From Planococcus chinensis (GTDB lineage: Bacteria > Bacillota > Bacilli > Bacillales_A > Planococcaceae): DNA of 64,000 bases. The stretch is taken from positions 1 through 64,000 of the forward strand of contig NZ_JABWTK010000002.1 of the NCBI RefSeq assembly GCF_020071995.1, in the 5' to 3' direction. The position numbers were made by a program, and so were the translations under genes. The notes under the pieces are model-generated. The model ran no database searches and had not been told where the DNA came from. It saw only the letters and a program-made list of their open reading frames with translations. Shown here piece after piece: positions 49,700 to 58,902 of this stretch; position 1 is the first letter of the stretch, and every line of letters begins with the position of its first letter.

Positions 49700-50044
49700 T
49701 TATCGAATTTCTTTGATGCGCGCTGCTTTACCGCGTAGGTTACGCAAGTAGTACAATTTCGCACGACGTACTTTACCACGACGAACAACATCAAGTTGTG
49801 CAATTTTTGGCGTGTGTACAGGGAATGTACGTTCAACACCAACACCATAAGAGATTTTGCGGACTGTGAATGATTCACTGATTCCGCCTCCACGGCGACC
49901 GATTACAACTCCTTCGTACATCTGAATACGTTCGCGAGTTCCCTCGACAACTTTCACGTGTACACGAACAGTGTCTCCTGGACGGAAATCTGGAAGATCC
50001 GTACGAAGTTGTTCTTTAGTAATGTCTGCAATAATGTTTTGCAT
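49700..50044 (-). CDS. rplS: 50S ribosomal protein L19
   Basis: A 114-residue protein at the subunit interface. [34 protein letters not shown] and [19 protein letters not shown] are diagnostic. It is transcribed from a promoter just after trmD with a leader of about 90 nt that looks like the L19 leader of Firmicutes, and it has its own terminator, so it can be regulated apart from rimM-trmD. Confidence 0.98.
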   Translation of the reverse strand: MQNIIADITKEQLRTDLPDFRPGDTVRVHVKVVEGTRERIQMYEGVVIGRRGGGISESFTVRKISYGVGVERTFPVHTPKIAQLDVVRRGKVRRAKLYYLRNLRGKAARIKEIR

Positions 50045-50055
50045 GTTTTTTCTCT

Positions 50056-50131
50056 CCTTCTACAGATGCTCTTGCACACATTGGCTGTTGCAGCGGAACA
50101 CCGTGATCCTGTACTTCACATAAAAGTACAG
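50056..50131 (-). ncRNA. Candidate L19 (rplS) leader
   Basis: The minus-strand leader begins with an 8-bp perfect hairpin (50109-50116 with 50124-50131), followed by a block containing GGTGTTCCGCTGC and GTGTGCAAGAGCATC just before the rplS ribosome site. From memory these resemble the conserved parts of the Firmicute L19 leader, an autoregulatory element. Not confirmed by a covariance search. Confidence 0.6.
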
Positions 50132-50136
50132 ACTCC

Positions 50137-50165
50137 ATAGTATCACCAAACAGGCGCTTATGCAA
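50137..50165 (-). promoter_or_regulatory. Candidate promoter of rplS
   Basis: TTGCAT (-35, 50160-50165) and TACTAT (-10, 50137-50142) with 17-bp spacing on the minus strand, placed directly before the leader hairpin. Confidence 0.65.
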
Positions 50166-50177
50166 GAGACATTCCAA

Positions 50178-50906
50178 TTAATTTTCTTGTTTTTTCAGTT
50201 CATTCAATAGCTTTTGCTGGCTTGCCGACAGCTCGATATGCTCCAACAAATCAGGGCGGCGTTCAAGCGTCCGTTTCAAGGCCTGCTGCTCTCTCCACTG
50301 GTCCACTTTTGCGTGGTTTCCGGAAGTCAGCACAGCCGGAACCTTCCAGCCCCTAAAATCAGCCGGACGGGTGTACTGAGGATGTTCAAGCAGCCCGGTC
50401 GAGAATGAGTCGCGCACCGGAGAGTCTGCATTGCCAAGGACGCCTGGAAGCAGTCTGACGACGCTGTCGATAACCGTCATCGCTGCAAGTTCACCGCCGG
50501 TCAACACAAAGTCTCCGATGGATATTTCATCGGTTACCAAGTGTTCCCGGATCCGTTCATCATAGCCCTCATAATGGCCGCAGATAAACACCAGTTCTTC
50601 TTCCTGGGCAAGCTCTTCCGCTTTTTGCTGCGTGAACCGCTCTCCTTGCGGACACATCAGGATCACACGGGTTTTCTCACTTTTCGCAAGGGATTCCACT
50701 GCGTTGAAAATCGGCTCCGCCTTCAGCACCATGCCGGCTCCGCCGCCAAACGGATAATCGTCCACTTGGCGTTTGTTGTCAGCAAACTCACGGATGTCCG
50801 TGACATTGAGCGAGACCGCATTTTTTTCTTGCGCTTTTTTTAAAATTGATTGGTTGAAGACCCCTTCGAACATAGGCGGAAATAAAGACAAGACATTTAT
50901 CTTCAT
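50178..50906 (-). CDS. trmD: tRNA (guanine-37-N1) methyltransferase
   Basis: A 242-residue SPOUT-class knotted enzyme making m1G37 in tRNA, which prevents +1 frameshifts. [15 protein letters not shown], the AdoMet knot ([21 protein letters not shown] cut around GGELAA) and [14 protein letters not shown] are typical. It overlaps the rimM stop as ATGA. rplS follows from its own promoter. Confidence 0.98.
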   Translation of the reverse strand: MKINVLSLFPPMFEGVFNQSILKKAQEKNAVSLNVTDIREFADNKRQVDDYPFGGGAGMVLKAEPIFNAVESLAKSEKTRVILMCPQGERFTQQKAEELAQEEELVFICGHYEGYDERIREHLVTDEISIGDFVLTGGELAAMTVIDSVVRLLPGVLGNADSPVRDSFSTGLLEHPQYTRPADFRGWKVPAVLTSGNHAKVDQWREQQALKRTLERRPDLLEHIELSASQQKLLNELKKQEN

Positions 50907-51421
50907 TCGTTCAACAAACCTTCCAATACTTCAATGACCACTTTCTTTTCGTCTACATCGATTTCTTTCACGACGTCTTCGATATACGGAATGTAATGCT
51001 TTTTGCCGGCTTTCGGCGTAACTTCCCATACATCATTCGCGCCGGTTTCAAGAATTTCAGTAATCGTGCCGATTTCGCGGCCTTCTTCTGAAAAGACGGT
51101 GCAGCCCAAAATTTCATGGTGGTAATACGCATGGTCTTCCAATTCCGTCAAATCATGCTCAGCAATACGCAAGTAGGAATCTTTGAATTCCACTACGTCA
51201 TTGATGTTCGGATACCCTTCAAACGTCAGCAATTCGAAATTCTTATGCTGGCGATGGCTGGCAATCGTTACCATGATCGGTTTTTTGGCATCGGGTTTAA
51301 AGAGGCCGAGTTTCATGCCGATTGCAAAGCGTTCTTCCGGGAAATCCGTACGCGATAAAACCCGAACTTCTCCTCGGATTCCGTGGGTATTAACGATTTT
51401 CCCTACATTAAACCATTCCAC
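50903..51421 (-). CDS. rimM: 16S rRNA processing protein RimM
   Basis: A 172-residue factor for 30S head maturation that binds S19. The N-terminal beta-barrel has [17 protein letters not shown], and the PRC-barrel C-terminus has [18 protein letters not shown]. Translation starts at GTG, with AAAGGG upstream. The gene is followed by trmD with a 4-bp overlap. In B. subtilis ylqD lies between khpA and rimM; here a repeat-rich spacer occupies that place. Confidence 0.97.
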   Translation of the reverse strand: MEWFNVGKIVNTHGIRGEVRVLSRTDFPEERFAIGMKLGLFKPDAKKPIMVTIASHRQHKNFELLTFEGYPNINDVVEFKDSYLRIAEHDLTELEDHAYYHHEILGCTVFSEEGREIGTITEILETGANDVWEVTPKAGKKHYIPYIEDVVKEIDVDEKKVVIEVLEGLLNE

Positions 51422-51489
51422 TCAAAAACACCCTTTCACTTTCTATTTAAACAATTTTTATTCTCAATTAAAGAATAATCCTTTAACAC

Positions 51490-51590
51490 ACCGCTTCGGC
51501 CGCTTTGGGCATGGCTCCCGCAATAAGCCGAGAAGACCACTCGTCTCATTGCCTCGCCTAGCCCCTGGACGCGCCGGCGCTGGATACACT
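51490..51590. repeat. GC-rich intergenic repeat block 1
   Basis: A block much richer in G+C than its flanks, containing CGCCTAGCCCCTGGACG and GCGCCGGCGC. It resembles short intergenic repeats that I recall from Bacillaceae/Planococcaceae genomes (the CCAGCGCC...AGCCCCT type). A related module lies at 59821-59860. Confidence 0.5.
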
Positions 51591-51657
51591 TTTTTATAGG
51601 AAAGAGCTTCATTTAGTTAGCCCCTTAAAGATTACTCACTTAGATATGAAGCTAAAC

Positions 51658-51840
51658 AGCGGAGAAAACCGTACTGCTCCTGCGCAAGCTCGTCGCAAAG
51701 CCGTGGCTTCGCAAGCTTCAGCCATTGTCTTGCCTGCGGGACAGCGAGACAGCCGAGACCCCGCAGGGAGCGAAGCGACTGAGGAGGCTTGGCGCTCGCC
51801 CGCGGCAAGCGCAGCTGTTTTGCGGAATATCAGAAAGCAA
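51658..51840. repeat. GC-rich intergenic repeat block 2
   Basis: About 180 bp with GGAGAAAACCGTACTGCTCC at the start, a GAGACCCCGCAGGGAGCGAAG core and CTCGCCCGCGGCAAGCGCAG near the end, and several short inverted repeats. This pattern resembles multi-copy palindromic repeats known in Bacillaceae intergenic DNA (from memory). No coding potential is apparent. Confidence 0.55.
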
Positions 51841-51912
51841 AAATATTTATTCAGCCTATATAAATAACTAAATTCATATCTTTATTAGTTTTTCATTTCC
51901 TTTTAATCTGAC

Positions 51913-51946
51913 AAAAAAGGAAGGAACCAGGGCTCCTTCCTTTTTT
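51913..51946 (-). terminator. Intrinsic terminator after khpA
   Basis: A 13-bp perfect stem (51913-51925 with 51934-51946), 8-nt loop, A/T-rich at the base, giving a T-run on the minus strand. It lies 2 bp past khpA and ends the rpsP-khpA unit. Confidence 0.85.
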
Positions 51947-51948
51947 GC

Positions 51949-52182
51949 TTAATCCACGATATCGACGTAAGTCTTTTTCTTATGATAGTTGCTTGCTGCT
52001 GAATACACGATGGAGCGGATGGCTTTCGCCACACGTCCTTGTTTCCCGATCACTTTCCCTGTATCTTCTGAATGCACGGAAAGCTTGTAGACAATACGGC
52101 TTGCATTTTCGTCGGTTTCGACTCGAACTTCATCCGGATGATCAACCAACGGTTTCACAATGGTTTCAATCAGCTGCTTCAT
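51949..52182 (-). CDS. khpA: KH-domain RNA-binding protein KhpA
   Basis: A 77-residue single KH domain protein with the GxxG loop in VIGKQGRVAKAIRSIV. In streptococci KhpA pairs with KhpB (EloR) in control of cell elongation and division, and the protein binds RNA broadly. The role here is inferred from the family. It lies 13 bp after rpsP, as in B. subtilis ylqC, and is terminated right after its stop. Confidence 0.95.
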   Translation of the reverse strand: MKQLIETIVKPLVDHPDEVRVETDENASRIVYKLSVHSEDTGKVIGKQGRVAKAIRSIVYSAASNYHKKKTYVDIVD

Positions 52183-52195
52183 AAGAAAAACTCCC

Positions 52196-52468
52196 TTACT
52201 TGCTTAATTTTTCGTTATGGAATTTCTCCATAATGCCGTTTTCAGAAAACAAGTTGCGAACAGTGTCAGATGGTTTTGCGCCATCGTGAAGCCATTTCAA
52301 CGCTAATTCTTCGTCGATTTTAACTTCAGCTGGAACTGTTAGCGGGTTGTAAGTACCTACTGTTTGAATTTGACGGCCGTCACGTGGTGAACGTGAATCA
52401 GCAACTACGATACGGTAAAAAGGAGATTTTTTAGCTCCCATACGTTTTAAGCGAATTTTTACTGCCAT
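52196..52468 (-). CDS. rpsP: 30S ribosomal protein S16
   Basis: A 90-residue assembly protein of the 30S body. [20 protein letters not shown] and [15 protein letters not shown] cover the conserved core. GGAGGTG precedes the ATG. A promoter candidate lies in the 92-bp gap after ffh, so rpsP-khpA can be expressed separately from the SRP genes. Confidence 0.98.
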   Translation of the reverse strand: MAVKIRLKRMGAKKSPFYRIVVADSRSPRDGRQIQTVGTYNPLTVPAEVKIDEELALKWLHDGAKPSDTVRNLFSENGIMEKFHNEKLSK

Positions 52469-52503
52469 TTCTTAAAGCACCTCCGAATAGTTTCACACAA
52501 GAT

Positions 52504-52535
52504 ATTATATTAGCAAGCTTTAAATAGTTTGTAAA
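52504..52535 (-). promoter_or_regulatory. Candidate promoter of rpsP-khpA
   Basis: TTTACA (-35, 52530-52535) lies 17 bp from TAATAT (52507-52512); a perfect TATAAT overlaps it at 52504-52509 but at 20-bp spacing. The rpsP ATG is about 36 bp further on. Confidence 0.5.
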
Positions 52536-52560
52536 GTATTTTTTCTTAACACCTTAAATT

Positions 52561-53916
52561 TTATTTAAAAAGCGAGTCCAATCCCGGCATTGACATTTTC
52601 TTTTTGCCTTTTTGGTTCATGCCGGACATTTGTTTCATCATTTTTTTCATGTCTTCAAATTGCTTCAACAGGCGGTTGACGTCCTGGATGGACGTGCCCG
52701 ATCCTTTCGCAATCCGCTTGCGGCGGTTTGAATTGATGATTTCAGGAGTGATTTTCTCCTGTTTGGTCATAGACCGGATAATCGCTTCGACGCGGCCCAT
52801 CTGGCTTTCGTCCACTTTCGCATTTTCAAGGCCTTTGATTTTATTGGCGCCCGGGAGCATCTTCAAAATTTCATCAAGCGGCCCCATTTGCTTCACTTGG
52901 GTCATTTGGTCAAGAAAGTCATCAAAAGTGAAAGAAGAAGTTCTGAACTTCTCTTCCAGTTCCCGTGCTTTTTCTTCATCGACATTGGACTGTGCCTTTT
53001 CAATCAACGACAGCATATCGCCCATGCCAAGAATCCGCGATGCCATGCGTTCTGGATAGAAAGCTTCAAGCGCATCCATTTTTTCGCCCATCCCGACAAA
53101 TTTAATCGGTTTCTCGGTTACCGAACGGATGGAAAGCGCAGCACCACCGCGGGTATCCCCGTCAAGCTTCGTCAAAACAACGCCGGTAATGCCCAGCGCA
53201 TCGTTAAAGCTTTGCGCAACATTGACTGCATCCTGCCCGGTCATCGCATCAACCACAAGGAAAATTTCATCCGGTTCTTTTAATGCACGGATGTCTTTCA
53301 GTTCCTGCATCAGATTTTCATCCACATGCAGACGCCCGGCGGTATCAATTAAGACCGTATCCATATGTTCCTGTTTTGCATATTCAATGGCCTGGCGCGC
53401 AATTTCCACTGGAGAAATATCCGTCCCTTTCGAGAAAACCGGAAGAGACAGTTGCTTGCCGATGGTTTCCAGCTGCTGAATCGCTGCCGGACGGTACACG
53501 TCCGCTGCCACCATTAACGGTTTGCGGTTGTGTTTTTTGCGCAGCAAACTTGCAAGTTTCCCTGTAGTGGTCGTTTTCCCGGCACCCTGCAATCCGACCA
53601 TCATGATGACAGTCGGCTGTTTAGACGAGAACTCGATTTTGCTTTGTTCGCCGCCCATTAGCGTCGTCAATTCATCTTTAACGATTTTCACAACTTGCTG
53701 TCCGGGCGTCAAACTTTGCATGACGTCTACCCCGACAGCTCGTTCACTGACTTTTTTAACAAACTCTTTGACGACTTTCAAGTTAACATCCGCTTCGATT
53801 AATGCGAAACGGACTTCACGCATCATCTCTTTTACATCTGCTTCAGACACTTTCCCTTTGCCTTTGATGCGCTGGATCGTGCCTTGCAGGCGTTCGGATA
53901 ATCCTTCAAATGCCAT
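52561..53916 (-). CDS. ffh: Signal recognition particle protein Ffh
   Basis: A 451-residue SRP GTPase that targets nascent membrane proteins. The N domain (about 1-85) is followed by the G domain with GLQGAGKTTTTGKLA, DTAGRLHVDE, TKLDGDTRGG and GMGEKMD. The Met-rich M domain (about 320-451) with MKKMMKQMSGMNQKGKKKM binds the signal peptide and SRP RNA. AGGAGG precedes the ATG. It lies 12 bp after ylxM, its conserved partner gene. Confidence 0.98.
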   Translation of the reverse strand: MAFEGLSERLQGTIQRIKGKGKVSEADVKEMMREVRFALIEADVNLKVVKEFVKKVSERAVGVDVMQSLTPGQQVVKIVKDELTTLMGGEQSKIEFSSKQPTVIMMVGLQGAGKTTTTGKLASLLRKKHNRKPLMVAADVYRPAAIQQLETIGKQLSLPVFSKGTDISPVEIARQAIEYAKQEHMDTVLIDTAGRLHVDENLMQELKDIRALKEPDEIFLVVDAMTGQDAVNVAQSFNDALGITGVVLTKLDGDTRGGAALSIRSVTEKPIKFVGMGEKMDALEAFYPERMASRILGMGDMLSLIEKAQSNVDEEKARELEEKFRTSSFTFDDFLDQMTQVKQMGPLDEILKMLPGANKIKGLENAKVDESQMGRVEAIIRSMTKQEKITPEIINSNRRKRIAKGSGTSIQDVNRLLKQFEDMKKMMKQMSGMNQKGKKKMSMPGLDSLFK

Positions 53917-53928
53917 TGTTTCCGCCTC

Positions 53929-54255
53929 CTAATCCCATTCTTTCAGCTGGTCCAGCAATTCCCGGACACGGTCTTCTGTGAATGGCTGTTTTTCAAATGA
54001 CGAAACCAATTGCTGCCGCTTTTGGAATTTCTCGAAAAGCTGCAGTTTTGCTTCGTATTCTTCAAGCATCGCTTCTGTCCGGCGGATATTGTCATAAACC
54101 GCCTGACGCGTAATGTTATAAGTTTCAGCAATTTCACCTAAGGAATGATCATCTAAATAGTACAGCATCATATAACTGCGCTGCTTTGGCGTCAGCAATT
54201 CTTGATAGAAATCAAACAAATAATTCATGCGTGTTGTCTTTTCTAACCCCATCAT
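53929..54255 (-). CDS. ylxM: SRP-associated helix-turn-helix protein YlxM
   Basis: A 108-residue UPF0122 family protein with a sigma-70 region 4-like helix-turn-helix ([21 protein letters not shown], residues about 36-56). In streptococci YlxM associates with the SRP. Its constant place before ffh supports a role in that pathway, while DNA binding is only inferred. GGGGGTGA lies upstream of a double ATG; either could start translation. Confidence 0.95.
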   Translation of the reverse strand: MMGLEKTTRMNYLFDFYQELLTPKQRSYMMLYYLDDHSLGEIAETYNITRQAVYDNIRRTEAMLEEYEAKLQLFEKFQKRQQLVSSFEKQPFTEDRVRELLDQLKEWD

Positions 54256-54320
54256 CGCTGTTCACCCCCACTGACTCTACTGTTTAGAATACTGAAAACC
54301 GCAAGTAGCGTCAAGTAATT

Positions 54321-55337
54321 TTACTTGTCTGCTTCTGCGTTTTCTGTTTCTTCTTCTTTATCCAAGCCTTCGGCAAATAAGCCATATACATATTTCTGAG
54401 GGTCAAACGGCTGCAAATCATCCATTTGCTCGCCAAGACCGACAAATTTCACAGGGATGTTCAGCTTGCTGCGAATCGCCAAAACGATTCCGCCTTTTGC
54501 CGTCCCATCCAGTTTTGTCAAAACAATACCGGTTACGTCCGTCGCTTCTTTGAACATCTGGGCCTGGATCAAGGCATTTTGGCCAGTTGTGGCATCCAAA
54601 GCAAGAAGCACTTCATGAGGAGCTCCCGGAATCTCGCGCGAAATGACGCGGTATACTTTCTCCAGCTCGTTCATCAAGTTCACTTTGTTCTGCAAGCGGC
54701 CTGCTGTATCACAGATTAACACATCCACGCCGCGTGATTTGGCAGCTCGGACAGCGTCATACATGACGGCTGCCGGATCGGACCCTTCGCTTTGCTTGAT
54801 CACGTCAACACCGACGCGCTGCCCCCAAATATCCAATTGTTCGATTGCGCCGGCACGGAACGTATCCCCCGCCGCCAATAGGACCGATTTCCCTTCGTTT
54901 TTCAGGCGGTGCGCCAATTTTGCGATGGTCGTCGTTTTGCCGACGCCGTTGACGCCAACAAATAAAATGACCGTCAAATCATCCGCGAATTTGAGTTCAT
55001 TGATTTCCTCTTCCCCGGCTTGGTAGATTTCCACTAATTTCTCGGAAATGACCGACTGCACAGTGGAAGTATCCTTGACGTTCTTGCGCTGCACTTCAAA
55101 GCGCAACTGATCCATCAATTCCATCACGGTATCAAACCCGACATCCGCCTGAAGCAGGATGTCTTCTAATTCTTCGAAGAAATCTTCATCCACTTTGCGG
55201 TACTTCGCCACTAAATCATTGATTTTTGAAGTGAAGCCGGTGCGTGTTTTGGTTAAGCCTTCTTTATATTTTTCAGTCGACTCTTCAGCCTCCGGATTTC
55301 CTGCAAATTTGTCTTTTAATTTTTTAAAGAAACTCAT
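54321..55337 (-). CDS. ftsY: SRP receptor FtsY
   Basis: A 338-residue SRP receptor GTPase at the membrane. A short acidic A region (residues about 1-35) precedes the NG domain with GVNGVGKTTTIAKLA, DTAGRLQNKVNLM, TKLDGTAKGG and GLGEQMDDLQPF. The ATG giving MSFFKKLKDK was chosen because AAGGAG precedes it; 43 more upstream in-frame codons overlap smc. It pairs with Ffh, and its gene is 13 bp after smc. Confidence 0.98.
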   Translation of the reverse strand: MSFFKKLKDKFAGNPEAEESTEKYKEGLTKTRTGFTSKINDLVAKYRKVDEDFFEELEDILLQADVGFDTVMELMDQLRFEVQRKNVKDTSTVQSVISEKLVEIYQAGEEEINELKFADDLTVILFVGVNGVGKTTTIAKLAHRLKNEGKSVLLAAGDTFRAGAIEQLDIWGQRVGVDVIKQSEGSDPAAVMYDAVRAAKSRGVDVLICDTAGRLQNKVNLMNELEKVYRVISREIPGAPHEVLLALDATTGQNALIQAQMFKEATDVTGIVLTKLDGTAKGGIVLAIRSKLNIPVKFVGLGEQMDDLQPFDPQKYVYGLFAEGLDKEEETENAEADK

Positions 55338-55350
55338 GTAACCACTCCTT

Positions 55351-58300
55351 TTATAGTTCTTCCTGCAGTTTAACAGAAACCAATTTTGAAATCCCTGATT
55401 CCTGCATCGTGATGCCGTACAAAACGTCTGCGCCTTCCATTGTGCCTTTGCGGTGCGTGATGACAATGAATTGCGTGTCTTCGCTGAATTTCTTCAGATA
55501 CTGGCTGTAGCGCACAACATTCGACTCATCAAGCGCCGCTTCCACTTCATCGAGCACACAGAACGGCACCGGCCGGACTTTCAAAATCGCAAACAATAAG
55601 GCAATCGCTGTAAGAGCCCGTTCCCCGCCTGACAACAGGCTGAGGTTTTGCAGTTTCTTGCCAGGAGGCTGTGCGATGATCTCGATGCCGGTCATCAGCA
55701 AATCGTCCGGATCGGTTAAGACAAGATCTGCTGCACCGCCGCCGAACAGCTCCTTGAAGACCCGCTGGAACTGCTGCCGGATTGCATGGAACGTATCATC
55801 AAAGCGGCTCGTCATTTCTTCATCCATTTCACTGATGACGGTGCGCAGCGTTTCTTTCGCTTCGTTCAAGTCGTTGCGCTGCTCCGTCAAAAAGCCGTGC
55901 CGTTCGGAGACATGTTCGAATTCTTCTATTGCTCCAATATTGACCGGCCCTAATTCCTCAATGGATTGCTTCAATAACTTCACTTTTTTGCGGACAACCG
56001 CTTCTTCATCTGCCAATTCATAGGCTTTCGCTTCTTCAAATGTGATTTGATAGTTGGTTTCCAACTGTGCAAGGAAGCTTTGGATTTGGACTTCCACGCG
56101 CGTCGATTTCACTTCGCATATGCGGATGGCTTCTACATAACCTTTATATATGCGCTGCATTTCTTTCAATTGTTCTTCCACCGCAGTCATTTCGGCATGG
56201 CGCTCCGTGCGTTCCTGCCGCAATTTCTGAGTGGTTTGCTGTTCAAGCACTTTCTTTTCCGTCCATTTAGCGATTTCCTGAATAATTTCTTCATCCGAAT
56301 AGACTTTCGTCGCCTCTTCCGACTGGATCCATTCTAGCTCTTTTTGAATTTCTTCCAGTTTACGGTCGCTTTTCAGTTTCCGCTCAAGAAGTTCCGATTC
56401 GCTCCGCATCAACTGGGCAACACGTTCTTTCATGACAGCCAGCTGGGATTTTTGATCCGACAGCTTGGCCAGAACCAAATCACGCGCCGATTCATTTTGC
56501 TGTTTAAACTGCGTCAATTCCTCGATCTGGCGGGAAATGGCATCCAGTTCGCCGCCGATTTCATCAAGGCGCGCAGCCGCTGCTTCTTTTCTTGACACCA
56601 CTGAAGTCAAATCGAAATCCCGGTTTTTCCGTTCCGCCTGGAAAAGGAGGAAACGGTCTTTCGTCGTTTTCAATACGGCTTCAATTTCTCTTTGCATCAT
56701 TGTGCGTTCGGATTCCAAGTCGCGGTATTTTTCGCCTTCAGAACGAAGATTGTTTAACCGCTGTTCTGTAGCATGCACTTCGGCTTGTTCTTTTTGGACC
56801 GTTTTCTCCGCATTTAAAATCGTTTCCGCCAGTTCTTTCGACTGGGCAATCAATTGCTCAAGCTCTGCTTTACGGGTAAAGAAAGAAGCCTGTGATTTGC
56901 TCGCTCCCCCGGTCATCGATCCGCCGGCATTGACTACATCTCCATCCAGCGTAACGACACGGTAACGGTTCATTGTCAATTTCGCAATCGCAGAAGCCCC
57001 TTTTAAGTCGGAGGCAATGATGACGTTTCCTAACAGATTTTCAACGATCATGCCATAAGCCGCATCATAGCCCACCAATTCGTATGCCATTTTGACAAAT
57101 GACGGATGCTTTTCAATCGAAGCAATCGTCTGCCCTGAAATTTTTCTGGATTTCATTACGGTCATCGGCAGGAAAGTCGACCGGCCGGCACGTCTTTTGC
57201 GCAAAAATTCAATCGCTTCACGGGCATGCTGTTCCGTTTCTGTCACGATGTGCTGGCTGGCGGCGCCGAGCGCCGTTTCAATGGCCTTCGCAAAGCCTTG
57301 TTCAACTTGAACGATTTCCGCTACTGCTCCGACAATTCCATTTAACTGGCGTTTATCGCGAGCAACGAGCACTTCCCGCACCCCTTGGAAAAACCCGGAA
57401 AAGTCCGCTTCCAATTCTTGAAGCGTGTCCACGCGGGCGTTTAACTGCTTCTGCGATTGATATGCCTGGAAAAGCATTGATTGCTTTTTATCAAAAGCTT
57501 CTTTCATGTCGCGGAAGGATGTTTCCGTTTCTTTGTATTGGTTTCGTTTATCTGCCAGCAACTTTTGGATTTCAACCATTTTCTGGTCCGCTGCAGCTTT
57601 TTCCTTCTCAAGCTTAGCGATTTCAGCTGTAAAGTCCGCTTGCTGCACCGCAATCCGGCTGCTGGATGCAGACAATTGCTGCTCCTGCAAGCCGATGTTT
57701 TTCAGCTCGTTTCTTACAGTTGCCTGCTCATTCATCAGCTCGATATAAGTCGATTTCTGGCTTTCGATATCGTTGTCGATATCAGCAGGCGTCCGGTTCA
57801 GCTGCTCTTCCAGCAATTTAATGCTTTGGCGAATGGAAAGCTGCTCCGCTTTTTGTTCTTCCAGCAAAGCCGATTGTTCCGTGTATTTCTTGTCCAGCAA
57901 GTCATTTTCTGCTTTTTCCGCTTCCAGGCTGTCCTGCAATTGCTGCGCTTGGCGGTGCGCATTGCTTTTTTTCTCAGACATCAGCAATTTGCGGCCTTCC
58001 CATTTTTCGCTTTCACTGCTGGCTTCCACAAGCTGGTTCTGTGATTTTTCAATCTGCTTATCCAGTTTGGAAAGGATGGCTCGTATGTCTTTGACGGCTA
58101 CTTCTTTTGCTTCGATTTCTGCCGCCAGCTCTTTTTCTTTTTCTTCATGCGACGCAGTCTCTGAAGACAGCGCTGACAGTTCCGCTTCAAGCGCCGTCAA
58201 ATCAAACGCCAGCAAAGCAATATCTGCGTCTTTCAATTGTTCATTCATATCAATATAATCTTTTGCCGCTGAAGCCTGGATCTGCAGCGGCTCCATGCGT

Positions 58301-58899
58301 CCGTCCAGTTCATGCAAAATATCCAGAACCCGGTTTAAGTTTTCATCGGTTTCGTTTAGTTTTACTTCAGCTTTTTTCTTCCGCTGTTTGTATTTCAGCA
58401 CGCCTGCCGCTTCTTCAAAAATCGAACGGCGTTCATCGGCCTTGCTGTTCAGGATTTCATCCACCCGGCCTTGCGAGATAATGGAAAAAGCTTCTTTTCC
58501 AAGGCCCGAGTCCATGAACAAATCCGTGATATCTTTTAACCGGCAGTTTTGCTTGTTTAGCAAATAGGCGCTTTCGCCACTTCGAAAAACCCTCCTCGTT
58601 ACGCTGATTTCGCTGTAATCGAGAGGGACTCTGCCGTCTGTGTTATCTAAAATTAAAGTTACTTCCGCAAAATTAAGGGGTTTTCGCGAATCGCTGCCCG
58701 CAAAAATCACGTCTTCCATTTTTGCGCCCCGCAGGGATTTGGCCGACTGTTCGCCGAGCACCCAGCGGATGGCATCTGTTACATTGCTTTTGCCGCTTCC
58801 GTTTGGCCCGACAACAGCCGTTACGCCCGGTACAAAGTCAATGCCGATCCGATCGGCAAATGACTTGAATCCCATGACTTCTAATCGTTTCAAAAACAT
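55351..58899 (-). CDS. smc: Chromosome condensation protein Smc
   Basis: A 1182-residue SMC ATPase that organizes and separates chromosomes with ScpA and ScpB. Walker A GPNGSGKSNVTDAIR is at the N-terminus; two long coiled coils flank a hinge (about 500-670, with a Gly-rich VNAGGSMTGGA). The C-terminal head has the signature LLSGGERALTAIALLF and Walker B FCVLDEVEAALDESN. Length is typical. GGAGG within the last codons of rnc serves as its ribosome site, coupling the genes. Confidence 0.98.
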   Translation of the reverse strand: MFLKRLEVMGFKSFADRIGIDFVPGVTAVVGPNGSGKSNVTDAIRWVLGEQSAKSLRGAKMEDVIFAGSDSRKPLNFAEVTLILDNTDGRVPLDYSEISVTRRVFRSGESAYLLNKQNCRLKDITDLFMDSGLGKEAFSIISQGRVDEILNSKADERRSIFEEAAGVLKYKQRKKKAEVKLNETDENLNRVLDILHELDGRMEPLQIQASAAKDYIDMNEQLKDADIALLAFDLTALEAELSALSSETASHEEKEKELAAEIEAKEVAVKDIRAILSKLDKQIEKSQNQLVEASSESEKWEGRKLLMSEKKSNAHRQAQQLQDSLEAEKAENDLLDKKYTEQSALLEEQKAEQLSIRQSIKLLEEQLNRTPADIDNDIESQKSTYIELMNEQATVRNELKNIGLQEQQLSASSSRIAVQQADFTAEIAKLEKEKAAADQKMVEIQKLLADKRNQYKETETSFRDMKEAFDKKQSMLFQAYQSQKQLNARVDTLQELEADFSGFFQGVREVLVARDKRQLNGIVGAVAEIVQVEQGFAKAIETALGAASQHIVTETEQHAREAIEFLRKRRAGRSTFLPMTVMKSRKISGQTIASIEKHPSFVKMAYELVGYDAAYGMIVENLLGNVIIASDLKGASAIAKLTMNRYRVVTLDGDVVNAGGSMTGGASKSQASFFTRKAELEQLIAQSKELAETILNAEKTVQKEQAEVHATEQRLNNLRSEGEKYRDLESERTMMQREIEAVLKTTKDRFLLFQAERKNRDFDLTSVVSRKEAAAARLDEIGGELDAISRQIEELTQFKQQNESARDLVLAKLSDQKSQLAVMKERVAQLMRSESELLERKLKSDRKLEEIQKELEWIQSEEATKVYSDEEIIQEIAKWTEKKVLEQQTTQKLRQERTERHAEMTAVEEQLKEMQRIYKGYVEAIRICEVKSTRVEVQIQSFLAQLETNYQITFEEAKAYELADEEAVVRKKVKLLKQSIEELGPVNIGAIEEFEHVSERHGFLTEQRNDLNEAKETLRTVISEMDEEMTSRFDDTFHAIRQQFQRVFKELFGGGAADLVLTDPDDLLMTGIEIIAQPPGKKLQNLSLLSGGERALTAIALLFAILKVRPVPFCVLDEVEAALDESNVVRYSQYLKKFSEDTQFIVITHRKGTMEGADVLYGITMQESGISKLVSVKLQEEL

Positions 58900-58902
58900 G
58901 TT

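Larger units (their letters stand above)
51422..51948. other. Repeat-rich spacer between khpA and rimM (527 bp)
   Basis: Contains no gene I can support. From the khpA side it holds the khpA terminator (51913-51946), an AT-rich stretch, a GC-rich palindromic block (51658-51840), a short AT-rich gap and a second GC-rich block (51490-51590), then an AT-rich stretch before rimM. A possible TTGAGA at about 51468 could start a rimM promoter, but the -10 is poor. Confidence 0.75.

Noticed and set aside
51658-51867. A plus-strand small gene within the khpA-rimM spacer
   Set aside because: The open frame coincides with the GC-rich palindromic repeat, has Ala/Arg/Ser-rich low-complexity translation and no ribosome site.
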